Assembly (NCBI RefSeq): GCF_008692785.1 | Contig: NZ_VXJV01000007.1 | Location: 297,660 to 361,659, forward strand | Source: Salmonella enterica subsp. diarizonae | GTDB lineage: Bacteria > Pseudomonadota > Gammaproteobacteria > Enterobacterales > Enterobacteriaceae | Direction of reading: 5' to 3' | DNA: 64,000 nucleotides | Position numbers and translations under genes: made by a program | Shown: positions 1-8,501 of the stretch, one piece after another | How the letters are laid out: each line of letters begins with the position of its first letter | Numbering within the stretch: position 1 is the stretch's first letter | The notes under the pieces: model-generated | Database searches by the model: none | What the model was told of the DNA's origin: nothing | What the model saw: only the letters and a program-made list of their open reading frames with translations

Positions 1-702
1 GTGGGCGGCGCGGCGCTGTCGGCGCTGCCGCTGGTCACTGCGGGCTTCTTCAGTAAGGATGAGATCCTGGCCGGCGCCATGGCGAACGGTCATATCAATC
101 TGATGGTGGCAGGTTTGGTCGGCGCGTTCATGACCTCCTTGTACACCTTCCGGATGATTTTCATCGTATTCCACGGTAAAGAACAAATTCATGCTCATGC
201 AGGGAAGGGGATTACCCACCATCTGCCGCTGATTGTCCTGATGATCCTGTCCACCTTCATTGGCGCGCTGATTGTGCCGCCATTGCAGGGGGTGCTACCG
301 CAGACAACTGAACTGGCGCATGGTCGTGTGTTGAGCCTGGAAATTACCTCTGGCGTGGTGGCGATTGCGGGCATCCTGATTGCCGCATGGCTGTGGCTGG
401 GCAAACGCACGCTTGTGACGTCGATCGCCAACAGCGCGCCGGGCCGTCTGCTGGGTACCTGGTGGTATAACGCCTGGGGTTTTGACTGGCTGTACGACAA
501 AGTATTCGTCAAGCCATTCCTCGGTATCGCCTGGCTGCTGAAGCGCGACCCGCTTAATGCGTTGATGAACATTCCGGCTATCCTTTCCCGTTTTGCAGGC
601 AAAGGCCTGGTACTGAGCGAGAACGGTTATTTGCGCTGGTATGTGGCATCCATGAGCATCGGCGCGGTTGTGGTGCTGGCGCTGCTGATGGTACTGCGTT
701 GA
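1..702 (+). CDS. nuoL: NADH-quinone oxidoreductase subunit L, C-terminal part (5' end outside window)
   Basis: This is the C-terminal 233 residues of NuoL, the distal antiporter-like membrane subunit of respiratory complex I; the family is about 613 residues, so roughly the first 380 lie upstream of the window. The reading frame is open from base 1 and the first GTG is internal, not a start. Visible landmarks are the PLVTAGFFSKDEIL segment, the long amphipathic region with the KRDPLN motif that belongs to the lateral helix spanning NuoM and NuoN, and a last hydrophobic helix ending in LLMVLR. It is followed by nuoM and nuoN in the same direction, as in the enterobacterial nuo operon. The match to E. 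coli NuoL is from memory and nearly residue for residue. Confidence 0.97.
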   Translation: MGGAALSALPLVTAGFFSKDEILAGAMANGHINLMVAGLVGAFMTSLYTFRMIFIVFHGKEQIHAHAGKGITHHLPLIVLMILSTFIGALIVPPLQGVLPQTTELAHGRVLSLEITSGVVAIAGILIAAWLWLGKRTLVTSIANSAPGRLLGTWWYNAWGFDWLYDKVFVKPFLGIAWLLKRDPLNALMNIPAILSRFAGKGLVLSENGYLRWYVASMSIGAVVVLALLMVLR

Positions 703-724
703 GTTTGTTGGCTGGATGAACGAC

Positions 725-755
725 TGCCGGATGGCGCAGTGCTTATCCGGCCTAC
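725..755. repeat. REP palindrome after nuoL
   Basis: An imperfect inverted repeat with the arms GCCGGATGGCG and TTATCCGGCCTAC is typical of enterobacterial REP (PU) elements. It starts 22 bases after the nuoL stop, inside the operon, where such stem-loops often stabilise upstream mRNA. Confidence 0.8.
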
Positions 756-839
756 AAACCCAAAAATAATTTTTAGAATTCGTTGAAAATCTGTTCCTGA
801 AGTACAGGCGTCATCGGCGAAGTCAGACCGGATACCGCC

Positions 840-950
840 AGCGCACAGCAACCGGAGCGTACTGAAGTACGTGAGGATGATTCGCGAAGCTCACCCCTAC
901 GGGGCCGTCCTTACGGACGTTCAAAACGCGATGCGTTTTGTGCGAGCACT
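840..950. repeat. composite hairpin element between nuoL and nuoM
   Basis: Four short inverted repeats follow one another: CGTACT/AGTACG at 858-871, CCCC/GGGG at 894-904, GTCC/GGAC at 907-918 and AAAACGC/GCGTTTT at 923-939. The outer part (ACCGGAGCGTACT...GTACGTGAGGAT...GCGAGCACT) resembles a repeated intergenic sequence I have seen in many enterobacterial genomes. The inner part looks like a second unit inserted between GAGGAT and GCGAGCAC. I do not know an accepted name for it. The nuoL-nuoM gap is 313 bases in total and the rest holds only a REP element and the nuoM leader. Confidence 0.55.
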
Positions 951-1015
951 GGCAGGATTCGGGCTGGCAAGTGAGATAGCCTGAGCAGGAGTAAATATAA
1001 GGGACATACTTAGCT

Positions 1016-2545
1016 ATGTTATTACCCTGGTTGATACTAATCCCCTTTATCGGCGGCTTTCTGTGCTGGCAGACCGAACGCTTTGGCGTGAAGGTGCCGC
1101 GCTGGATCGCGCTGATTACTATGGGACTGACGCTGGCGCTCGGCCTGCAACTGTGGTTGCAGGGCGGCTATTCACTGACGCAATCTGCCGGTATTCCACA
1201 GTGGCAATCTGAATTTGTCCTGCCGTGGATCCCGCGTTTTGGCATCTCTATCCATCTGGCGCTTGACGGACTGTCGCTGCTAATGGTGGTGCTGACCGGC
1301 CTGCTCGGCGTTCTGGCGGTACTTTGCTCCTGGCGAGAAATCGAAAAATATCAGGGCTTTTTCCACCTGAACCTGATGTGGATTCTGGGCGGCGTTATCG
1401 GCGTGTTCCTGGCCATCGACATGTTCCTGTTCTTTTTCTTCTGGGAAATGATGCTGGTGCCGATGTACTTCCTGATCGCGCTGTGGGGCCACAAAGCCTC
1501 TGACGGTAAAACGCGTATCACGGCGGCCACCAAGTTCTTCATCTACACCCAGGCGAGTGGTCTGGTGATGCTGATTGCCATCCTGGCGCTGGTCTTTGTG
1601 CATTACAACGCGACCGGCGTCTGGACCTTCAATTACGAAGAACTCTTGAATACGCCGATGTCTCATGGCGTGGAATATCTGCTGATGTTGGGCTTCTTCA
1701 TCGCTTTTGCGGTGAAAATGCCGGTGGTTCCGCTGCATGGCTGGCTGCCGGATGCGCACTCCCAGGCGCCGACCGCCGGTTCCGTCGACCTGGCCGGTAT
1801 CTTGCTGAAAACTGCCGCTTACGGTCTGCTGCGTTTCTCCCTGCCGCTGTTCCCGAACGCGTCGGCGGAGTTTGCGCCCATCGCCATGTGGTTGGGCGTC
1901 ATCGGCATCTTCTACGGCGCGTGGATGGCCTTTACCCAGTACGACATCAAGCGCCTGATCGCTTATACCTCCGTTTCCCACATGGGCTTCGTGCTGATCG
2001 CTATCTACACCGGCAGTCAACTAGCGTACCAGGGCGCGGTGATTCAGATGATTGCGCACGGTCTGTCCGCGGCGGGTCTGTTTATTCTGTGTGGCCAGTT
2101 GTACGAACGTCTGCATACGCGTGACATGCGTATGATGGGCGGCCTGTGGGGCAAAATGAAATGGTTGCCTGCGCTGTCAATGTTCTTTGCGGTGGCGACG
2201 CTCGGGATGCCGGGCACCGGTAATTTTGTCGGCGAATTTATGATTCTGTTCGGCAGCTACCAGGTGGTGCCGGTGATTACCGTTATCTCCACCTTTGGGC
2301 TGGTATTCGCTTCTGTATACTCGCTGGCGATGCTGCATCGCGCTTACTTTGGTAAAGCGAAGAGCCAAATTGCCAGCCAGGAACTGCCAGGGATGTCGCT
2401 GCGCGAGCTGTTTATCATTCTGTTGCTGGTGGTGCTTCTGGTACTGCTTGGCTTCTATCCGCAGCCGATTCTGGATACCTCGCATTCTGCGATGAGCAAC
2501 ATCCAGCAGTGGTTTGTTAATTCCGTTACTACTACAAGGCCGTAA
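1016..2545 (+). CDS. nuoM: NADH-quinone oxidoreductase subunit M
   Basis: NuoM is one of the three antiporter-like proton-pumping subunits of complex I in the inner membrane. The 509 residues equal the E. coli length and begin MLLPWLILIP. About 14 hydrophobic helices can be seen. The residues known to matter for proton transfer are present: Glu144 in FFWEMM, Lys234 in FAVKMP and Lys265 in GILLKT. It lies 313 bases after nuoL, an unusually wide gap filled by repeats, and 6 bases before nuoN. No better start exists upstream in frame. Confidence 0.98.
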   Translation: MLLPWLILIPFIGGFLCWQTERFGVKVPRWIALITMGLTLALGLQLWLQGGYSLTQSAGIPQWQSEFVLPWIPRFGISIHLALDGLSLLMVVLTGLLGVLAVLCSWREIEKYQGFFHLNLMWILGGVIGVFLAIDMFLFFFFWEMMLVPMYFLIALWGHKASDGKTRITAATKFFIYTQASGLVMLIAILALVFVHYNATGVWTFNYEELLNTPMSHGVEYLLMLGFFIAFAVKMPVVPLHGWLPDAHSQAPTAGSVDLAGILLKTAAYGLLRFSLPLFPNASAEFAPIAMWLGVIGIFYGAWMAFTQYDIKRLIAYTSVSHMGFVLIAIYTGSQLAYQGAVIQMIAHGLSAAGLFILCGQLYERLHTRDMRMMGGLWGKMKWLPALSMFFAVATLGMPGTGNFVGEFMILFGSYQVVPVITVISTFGLVFASVYSLAMLHRAYFGKAKSQIASQELPGMSLRELFIILLLVVLLVLLGFYPQPILDTSHSAMSNIQQWFVNSVTTTRP

Positions 2546-2551
2546 ATCGCC

Positions 2552-4009
2552 ATGACAATAACTCCACAACACCTGATTGCGCTGCTACCGCTGCTGATCG
2601 TCGGCTTGACGGTGGTGGTTGTGATGCTCTCCATTGCGTGGCGACGCAATCACTTCCTCAATGCCACGCTGTCGGTCATTGGGCTTAACGCTGCGCTGGT
2701 TTCGCTTTGGTTTGTCGGTCAGGCCGGGGCAATGGACGTCACGCCGCTGATGCGCGTTGACGGCTTTGCGATGCTCTACACCGGGCTGGTTCTGCTGGCG
2801 AGCCTCGCTACCTGCACCTTTGCCTACCCGTGGCTTGAAGGCTATAACGATAACCAGGAAGAGTTCTACCTGCTGGTGTTAATCGCCAGCCTGGGGGGAA
2901 TTCTGCTGGCAAACGCCAACCACCTGGCGGCGCTGTTCCTCGGTATTGAACTGATCTCGCTGCCGCTGTTTGGCCTGATTGGTTATGCTTTCCGCCAGAA
3001 ACGCTCTCTGGAAGCCAGTATCAAATACACCATCCTCTCCGCTGCCGCCTCGTCTTTCCTGCTGTTCGGGATGGCGTTGGTCTATGCGCAGTCCGGCAAC
3101 TTGTCTTTCGAAGCGCTCGGTAAGAGCCTTGGTGATGGTATGCTGCACGAGCCGTTGCTGCTGGCGGGCTTTGGCCTGATGATTGTCGGTCTGGGCTTTA
3201 AACTCTCTCTGGTGCCGTTCCACCTGTGGACGCCAGACGTTTACCAGGGCGCGCCTGCGCCGGTTTCCACCTTCCTGGCGACAGCGAGCAAAATTGCTAT
3301 CTTCGGCGTGGTGATGCGTCTGTTCCTGTATGCGCCGGTAGGCGACAGCGAAGCGGTACGTGTGGTGCTGGGCATTATCGCCTTTGCCTCTATCATCTTC
3401 GGTAACCTGATGGCGCTGAGCCAGACCAACATCAAACGTCTGCTCGGTTACTCTTCTATCTCTCACCTCGGTTATCTGCTGGTGGCGCTGATTGCCCTGC
3501 AGAGCGGCGAAATGTCGATGGAAGCGGTAGGCGTTTATCTGGCCGGTTATCTGTTCAGCAGCCTCGGTGCGTTTGGCGTGGTCAGCCTGATGTCCAGCCC
3601 GTTCCGTGGCCCGGATGCCGATTCCCTGTACTCTTATCGTGGTCTGTTCTGGCATCGTCCGGTTCTTGCTGCGGTGATGACGGTGATGATGCTGTCGTTG
3701 GCAGGTATCCCGATGACGTTGGGCTTTATCGGCAAATTCTACGTGCTGGCGGTTGGCGTTCAGGCCAGCCTGTGGTGGCTGGTCGCCGCGGTGGTGGTCG
3801 GTTCCGCGATTGGTTTGTACTACTACCTGCGCGTTGCCGTGAGTCTTTACCTGCACGCGCCGCAGCAACCGGGGCGCGACGCGCCGACAAACTGGCAATA
3901 CAGCGCAGGCGGTATCGTGGTGCTGATCTCCGCGTTGCTGGTGCTGGTACTGGGCGTCTGGCCGCAGCCGTTGATTAGCCTTGTGCAGTTAGCGACGCCG
4001 TTGATGTAA
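2552..4009 (+). CDS. nuoN: NADH-quinone oxidoreductase subunit N
   Basis: NuoN is the antiporter-like complex I subunit that sits between NuoM and the NuoAJK part of the membrane arm. The protein has 485 residues, the same length as in E. coli, starting [15 protein letters not shown], with about 14 predicted membrane helices and the conserved motifs [11 protein letters not shown] (TM5 glutamate), [12 protein letters not shown] (TM7 lysine) and TASKIAIFG (TM8 lysine). It is the last nuo gene. A strong rho-independent terminator follows 18 bases after its stop codon. Confidence 0.98.
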   Translation: MTITPQHLIALLPLLIVGLTVVVVMLSIAWRRNHFLNATLSVIGLNAALVSLWFVGQAGAMDVTPLMRVDGFAMLYTGLVLLASLATCTFAYPWLEGYNDNQEEFYLLVLIASLGGILLANANHLAALFLGIELISLPLFGLIGYAFRQKRSLEASIKYTILSAAASSFLLFGMALVYAQSGNLSFEALGKSLGDGMLHEPLLLAGFGLMIVGLGFKLSLVPFHLWTPDVYQGAPAPVSTFLATASKIAIFGVVMRLFLYAPVGDSEAVRVVLGIIAFASIIFGNLMALSQTNIKRLLGYSSISHLGYLLVALIALQSGEMSMEAVGVYLAGYLFSSLGAFGVVSLMSSPFRGPDADSLYSYRGLFWHRPVLAAVMTVMMLSLAGIPMTLGFIGKFYVLAVGVQASLWWLVAAVVVGSAIGLYYYLRVAVSLYLHAPQQPGRDAPTNWQYSAGGIVVLISALLVLVLGVWPQPLISLVQLATPLM

Positions 4010-4027
4010 GCAATAAGTAAAAACGAA

Positions 4028-4054
4028 AAACCCGCTTCACGAAGCGGGTTTTTT
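4028..4054 (+). terminator. rho-independent terminator of the nuo operon
   Basis: The hairpin AACCCGCTTC-AC-GAAGCGGGTT is preceded by an A run and followed by a T run, so it could stop transcription from either side. It ends the nuo operon and may also serve cheV, which reads toward it. Confidence 0.93.
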
Positions 4055-4090
4055 ATTATCTGATGTAATGCTTTGAAATGACTATGGACT

Positions 4091-4127
4091 GTAGGTCGGA
4101 TAAGGCGCTTGCGCCGCCATCCGGCAT
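4091..4127. repeat. REP palindrome between nuoN and cheV
   Basis: A classical REP unit with the arms GTCGGATAAGGCGC and GCGCCGCCATCCGGC lies in the convergent gap between nuoN and cheV. Confidence 0.9.
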
Positions 4128-4149
4128 GTAAGGCCTCAGCGACCGGAAT

Positions 4150-5154
4150 TTAACTTTGCAACTGTCGGCTCACCAGCGGGCCGCTGATGTTTTGCGCCGC
4201 GCGTTCCATCACTTCCTGTATCACTGAAGAGAGTTCATTGATTTCAAACTTTGCGACGTAGCCGTCGGCCTTCACCTTACGTACATGATCTTCGTTGGCG
4301 CTGCCGGAAAGGGAAGAGTGAATAACGACCGGGATCTTTTTCAGCCGTTCATCGGTTTTAATTTTACGTGTTAACGTAAAGCCATCCATCTCCGGCATCT
4401 CAAGATCTGTCAGGACCAGCGCGATTTTTTCGCTAATGGGCTTACCTTCGGTTTCCGCTTCCTGCGCCAGTTGCTGGATTTTCTCCCATGCATCCTTGCC
4501 AGTCACATGCATTTGATGCGGAATTTCCATCGCATTCAGCCCTTTTTCCAGCATCGCGCGGGCGACTTTGGAGTCTTCCGCCACAATGGCTACCGCGCCT
4601 GGGGTAATAGTAAATTTATTGGTTTTCAGATTAGTAGCGCGAAGATCGTGGCTGGAGGGCACAATATCATAAAGGATCTGTTCGACATCAAGCACCAGCG
4701 CCAGATTATTGGTCTCTTTGTCTTCGTCCAGACAGGCGATGCTGGTGATATAACGTCCGTTGACGGCTTTCTCGGCGGTATGCACCTGCTTCCAGTCAAG
4801 ACGCATAATATTTTCCACCGACTCGACGGCAAATGCCTGTACGCTGCGCGCATATTCGGTGATCAGCAAAATATTCAGTCCGGTTTCCGGCTTGCAGCCC
4901 GCTACCGCAGGCAAATCAATTACCGGAATCACCTGATTCCGAATATTGACCATACCCAACAGTGGCGCTTTCATGCCTGCCGGGCGCGTAAAGGCGGGCA
5001 TCGGTACGATTTCGCGCAGCTTAAATACATTGATGCCGAACAGCTCTGACTTCTGTTCATGCAGCGATGTACCAAGACGGAATAACAGCAGTTCAAAACG
5101 GTTGGACAGGGTTAAATTCGCCCTGTCATCAATATCTTTCTGGAAATTGTCCAT
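4150..5154 (-). CDS. cheV: CheV-type chemotaxis coupling protein (CheW domain plus receiver domain)
   Basis: This 334-residue cytoplasmic protein has an N-terminal CheW-like domain (about residues 18-165, with GMVNIRNQVIPVIDLP) and a C-terminal response-regulator receiver domain (about 195-325). The receiver has the acidic pair Glu203/Asp204, the phospho-acceptor Asp250 in VLTDLEMPEMDG and Lys302. CheV proteins couple chemoreceptors to CheA and are tuned by phosphorylation; E. coli K-12 lacks one but Salmonella has one at this place. I chose the ATG at 5154 because a GAGG Shine-Dalgarno precedes it; a frame extension to 5280 has no family support. It stands alone, far from the flagellar genes. 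Confidence 0.92.
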   Translation of the reverse strand: MDNFQKDIDDRANLTLSNRFELLLFRLGTSLHEQKSELFGINVFKLREIVPMPAFTRPAGMKAPLLGMVNIRNQVIPVIDLPAVAGCKPETGLNILLITEYARSVQAFAVESVENIMRLDWKQVHTAEKAVNGRYITSIACLDEDKETNNLALVLDVEQILYDIVPSSHDLRATNLKTNKFTITPGAVAIVAEDSKVARAMLEKGLNAMEIPHQMHVTGKDAWEKIQQLAQEAETEGKPISEKIALVLTDLEMPEMDGFTLTRKIKTDERLKKIPVVIHSSLSGSANEDHVRKVKADGYVAKFEINELSSVIQEVMERAAQNISGPLVSRQLQS

Positions 5155-5219
5155 CCTAACCTCATTATGAAAGCCTGCCTTTTTTAGTGTTATCGGCAAT
5201 GAGAACAAAAAATGGAGCG

Positions 5220-6137
5220 CTAAACCGGGAAAACAGAAAAATCGTAAGCCAGTTCCGTCGCCGGGAAAATAGCGCGGCATTCCGCCAGTAATCGCTGACA
5301 GCCTTTATCGTCATAGCGTGAGCTAATGTGGGTCATGATCAGTCGACCGACGGCGGCTTCCCGCGCCAGCGTCGCGGTTTGACGTGTGGAGCTGTGTCCG
5401 CGAGCGTTGGCTTTCTCCTCCATTGACGCATCCAGCGTGGTTTCATGTACCATCACATCCACACCCTGCGCCAACGCGAGGGCGGCCTCGCAGGGCGCGG
5501 TATCGCCGAAAATCGCCACTGATTTCCCGGCCACGGCGGGAGCAAGGTAGTCGGCGCCATTGATCTGCCTTCCATCGGCAAGCGTGACGGTTTTTCCTGC
5601 CTTCAACGCCTGAAACAGCGGGCCGGGCGTAACGCCTGCGGCTTTTAACGCCCTGGCATTCAGCGCGCCGGGCTTGTCATGTTCAACAACGCGATATCCG
5701 TAGCACTCCAGGGGATGCTCCAGCCTGAACGCGGTCACTTTACGCAGGCCGTCGTCAAGAATATCGCCTGCGCTAATTTCTTCAATTTGCAACGGAAAAT
5801 CGGTCCATGAACCGCTAAGGCGCAGCGTGGTTGCAATAAACTCACGCACGCCCTGAGGTCCGTATACGGTGAGCGGATGGGGATTACCCGCCATCGACCG
5901 GCTGCATAGCAGACCCGGCAGGCCAAACAGATGATCTCCGTGAAGATGGCTGATAAAAATGCGCTCAAGCTTACCGGGATGAAACGCGGTATTAAGCATT
6001 TGATGCTGTGTTCCTTCGCCGCAATCAAAAAGCCATACTCCCGGCTGTGTTGGATGTTGCAGATGTAATAAAATTGCCGTTACATTGCGTGAGCGCGTGG
6101 GAACGCCTGCGGACGTACCTAAAAAAATGAATTCCAT
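5220..6137 (-). CDS. rnz: ribonuclease BN / tRNase Z
   Basis: This is the zinc-dependent metallo-beta-lactamase-fold ribonuclease also known as ElaC, which processes tRNA 3' ends and can act as endo- and exonuclease. It has 305 residues when started at the ATG at 6137 ([14 protein letters not shown]), the E. coli length. The metal motif is S-H64-L-H66-G-D68-H69, followed by GDTAPC and VMVHETTLD and by RGHSSTRQ near the C-terminus. An in-frame ATG at 6146 would add three residues, but the GGAC before 6137 is the only possible ribosome site. It is divergent from elaA across a 60-base promoter region. Confidence 0.95.
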   Translation of the reverse strand: MEFIFLGTSAGVPTRSRNVTAILLHLQHPTQPGVWLFDCGEGTQHQMLNTAFHPGKLERIFISHLHGDHLFGLPGLLCSRSMAGNPHPLTVYGPQGVREFIATTLRLSGSWTDFPLQIEEISAGDILDDGLRKVTAFRLEHPLECYGYRVVEHDKPGALNARALKAAGVTPGPLFQALKAGKTVTLADGRQINGADYLAPAVAGKSVAIFGDTAPCEAALALAQGVDVMVHETTLDASMEEKANARGHSSTRQTATLAREAAVGRLIMTHISSRYDDKGCQRLLAECRAIFPATELAYDFSVFPV

Positions 6138-6197
6138 CTTGTCCATACACGTTTGGTTATCGTTTAACCCAAGATTACCACAACACAGGAGCGCATC

Positions 6198-6659
6198 ATG
6201 ATTCACTGGCAGGATCTTCACCATAGCGAACTTACCGTTCCTCAACTTTACGCGTTACTCAAATTGCGCTGCGCGGTCTTTGTGGTAGAACAGCGCTGTC
6301 CTTACCTGGATGTGGATGGCGATGATTTAGTCGGCGACAATCGTCATATTCTGGGCTGGCATCAGGATGAGCTGGTGGCGTATGCGAGGATTCTGAAAAG
6401 CGATAACGAATCAGACCCGGTTGTCATTGGCCGGGTGATCGTCAGCGACGCCTGGCGAGGGGCGAAACTGGGCCAGCAATTAATGACGAAAACGCTGGAG
6501 TCCTGTGGGCGGTACTGGCCGGATAAGCCGCTATATCTGGGAGCGCAGGCGCATCTGCAACCTTTTTATGCGCGGTTTGGTTTTATTCCGGTCACCGATG
6601 TTTATGACGAAGACGGCATTCCGCACCGGGGAATGGCGCGGGAGGTTCATCAGGCATAA
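6198..6659 (+). CDS. elaA: GNAT-family N-acyltransferase ElaA
   Basis: The 153-residue protein belongs to the ElaA branch of the GNAT acetyltransferase superfamily; its substrate is not established. The core acetyl-CoA-binding stretch is [20 protein letters not shown] (about residues 75-95), with [13 protein letters not shown] near the end. Start ATG 6198 is preceded by an AGGAG-like site. It is divergent from rnz and followed by elaB 54 bases downstream on the same strand. Confidence 0.95.
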   Translation: MIHWQDLHHSELTVPQLYALLKLRCAVFVVEQRCPYLDVDGDDLVGDNRHILGWHQDELVAYARILKSDNESDPVVIGRVIVSDAWRGAKLGQQLMTKTLESCGRYWPDKPLYLGAQAHLQPFYARFGFIPVTDVYDEDGIPHRGMAREVHQA

Positions 6660-6713
6660 ACCGAAACCGTTGACTATAGTTAGGAGCAGGTGTTAACACA
6701 ACGGAGAATGAGA

Positions 6714-7019
6714 ATGTCATATCAATTTGGTGAATCACGCGTTGATGATGATCTGACTTTGCTCAGCGAAACGCTGGAAGAGATTTTACGTTCCTCAGGC
6801 GATCCCGCCGATCAAAAATACATTGAGCTGAAAGCCCGCGCGGAACAAGCGCTGGAAGAGGTGAAAAACCGCGTAAGCCATGCGTCGGATAGCTATTATT
6901 ACCGGGCAAAGCAGGCCGTTTACAAAGCGGATGACTACGTTCATGAAAAACCCTGGCAGGGTATTGGCGTAGGCGCGGCGGTAGGGCTGGTGCTTGGATT
7001 GCTGCTGGCGCGGCGCTAA
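6714..7019 (+). CDS. elaB: tail-anchored ribosome-associated stress protein ElaB (DUF883)
   Basis: ElaB is a 101-residue C-tail-anchored inner-membrane protein of the YqjD/ElaB/YgaM family, known in E. coli to be made in stationary phase and to associate with ribosomes. The acidic helical N-terminal part (LLSETLEEILRSSGDPADQ) is followed by the family signature YVHEKPWQGIG and one membrane helix (VGAAVGLVLGLLLARR). ATG 6714 was chosen because GGAG lies about 9 bases before it; an in-frame ATG at 6708 would give two extra residues. Confidence 0.94.
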   Translation: MSYQFGESRVDDDLTLLSETLEEILRSSGDPADQKYIELKARAEQALEEVKNRVSHASDSYYYRAKQAVYKADDYVHEKPWQGIGVGAAVGLVLGLLLARR

Positions 7020-7059
7020 ATCCCCCCAACTGAACAGAATCGCAACCCTCCCTAAATGA

Positions 7060-7105
7060 GGTACTGCTTTTTTAGGGCAGTACCCCGTATAATGTGGGGT
7101 TTTTA
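7060..7105 (+). promoter_or_regulatory. menF promoter and overlapping alternative hairpins
   Basis: A perfect -10 box TATAAT lies at 7088-7093. The hairpin GGTACTGC/GCAGTACC (7060-7084) overlaps by three bases a second hairpin ACCCC/GGGGT (7082-7100) that is followed by a T run. The second looks like a weak terminator for elaB. Because the two hairpins share bases 7082-7084 they cannot form fully together. The menF GTG start is 20 bases further on, so any transcript from the -10 box would begin within or just after the second hairpin. Confidence 0.55.
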
Positions 7106-7120
7106 ACAGGGAGGGTCCGC

Positions 7121-8416
7121 GTGCATTCTATTACTACAGCGCTGGAAAATCTGACGCGTCAGCTATCGCAAGAGATACCGGCGACGCCAGGCCTTTGCGT
7201 TTTCGATGCGCCTTTCCCTTTAAACGATGCCTTTGATGCATTGAGCTGGCTGGCCAGCCAGTCATCCTTTCCCCAATTTTATTGGCAACAGCGCAATGGT
7301 GACGAAGAAGCTGCCGTTCTCGGAGCAATCACCGTATTTTCATCGCTCGATCTGGCGCAACGGTTTTTACGTCAGCACTCGCAGCCTGACCTGCGTATTT
7401 GGGGGCTGAATGCGTTCGAGCCGAAAGAGGGCTACTTATTGCTGCCGAGGCTGGAGTGGCGTCGTAGCGGTGGTACGGCGACCTTACGCTTACATCTGCA
7501 TAGTGACGTTTCGCTACGCGATGATGCGCGCCAGGCGAAAGCGTTTCTTGCTTCTCTGGTCGGTATTAAGCCTGTTCCGGCGTTGCGCCTTTCGCTAACG
7601 GGCGAGCAGCACTGGCCGGATAAAGACGGTTGGGTGAAGCTGATTCAGCAGGCCACCCATACCATTGCGCAAGAGGCGTTTGATAAAGTTGTGCTGGCAC
7701 GGGCCACCGACTTACAATTCTCCCGTCCGGTCAATGCCGCCGCGATGATGGCGTCCAGTCGTCGTTTAAATCTCAACTGCTACCACTTTTTTATGGCCTT
7801 TTCCGCCGATACCGCCTTTCTGGGATCATCGCCGGAACGGCTCTGGCGGCGTCGTGAAACGGCGCTGCGTACCGAAGCGCTGGCCGGGACAGTGGCGAAC
7901 CATCCGGATAACCATAAAGCCTGGCAGCTTGGCGAATGGTTAATGAAAGACGATAAAAACCAGCGAGAAAATATGCTGGTTGTCGAAGACATCTGCCAGC
8001 GACTGCAAAACTGCACCCACTCGCTGGATGTGCTGCCGCCGCAGGTGCTCAGGCTGCGGAAAGTACAGCATTTGCGCCGCTGTATCTGGACGGCGCTTAA
8101 TCAGGCGGACGACACGCTCTGCCTGCATCAATTACAGCCTACCGCGGCGGTTGCCGGGATCCCTCGTGAACCCGCGCGTTGTTTTATAGAACAACATGAG
8201 CCGTTCGAACGTGAATGGTATGCCGGGTCGGCAGGCTATCTCTCCACGCGGCAAAGTGAGTTTTGCGTGACGTTACGTTCAGCTAAAGTGACGGCCAATG
8301 TGGTGCGATTGTATGCCGGCGCGGGAATCGTCCGGGGGTCCGATCCGGAACAGGAATGGCAGGAAATAGATAATAAAGCGGCCGGGTTACGTACCTTATT
8401 GCAGATGGATGCGTAA
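7121..8416 (+). CDS. menF: isochorismate synthase MenF (menaquinone pathway)
   Basis: MenF converts chorismate to isochorismate, the first step toward menaquinone. The protein has 431 residues from the GTG at 7121, which has the strong site GGGAGGG before it; the frame can be extended to 7094 but without a ribosome site. The chorismate-binding domain fills the C-terminal two thirds: the catalytic Lys189 in FDKVVLARATDL, FLGSSPERLWRR, RTEALAGTVA, DDKNQRENMLVVEDI and YAGAGIVRGSDPEQEWQEIDNK. It is the first gene of menFDHBCE. Confidence 0.97.
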   Translation: MHSITTALENLTRQLSQEIPATPGLCVFDAPFPLNDAFDALSWLASQSSFPQFYWQQRNGDEEAAVLGAITVFSSLDLAQRFLRQHSQPDLRIWGLNAFEPKEGYLLLPRLEWRRSGGTATLRLHLHSDVSLRDDARQAKAFLASLVGIKPVPALRLSLTGEQHWPDKDGWVKLIQQATHTIAQEAFDKVVLARATDLQFSRPVNAAAMMASSRRLNLNCYHFFMAFSADTAFLGSSPERLWRRRETALRTEALAGTVANHPDNHKAWQLGEWLMKDDKNQRENMLVVEDICQRLQNCTHSLDVLPPQVLRLRKVQHLRRCIWTALNQADDTLCLHQLQPTAAVAGIPREPARCFIEQHEPFEREWYAGSAGYLSTRQSEFCVTLRSAKVTANVVRLYAGAGIVRGSDPEQEWQEIDNKAAGLRTLLQMDA

Positions 8417-8501
8417 TGAGTCACATATTCCCGACCCATATCAATAATCCATTTTTGCAGCTCTTTATACTTAGTCCCAATGATTGATACCGGACAAACT
8501 C

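Noticed and set aside
2879..3898. Long open frame (339 codons) antisense to nuoN
   Set aside because: It mirrors the codon bias of nuoN, is rich in His, Gln and Arg without any domain, and has no ribosome site; a shadow frame.
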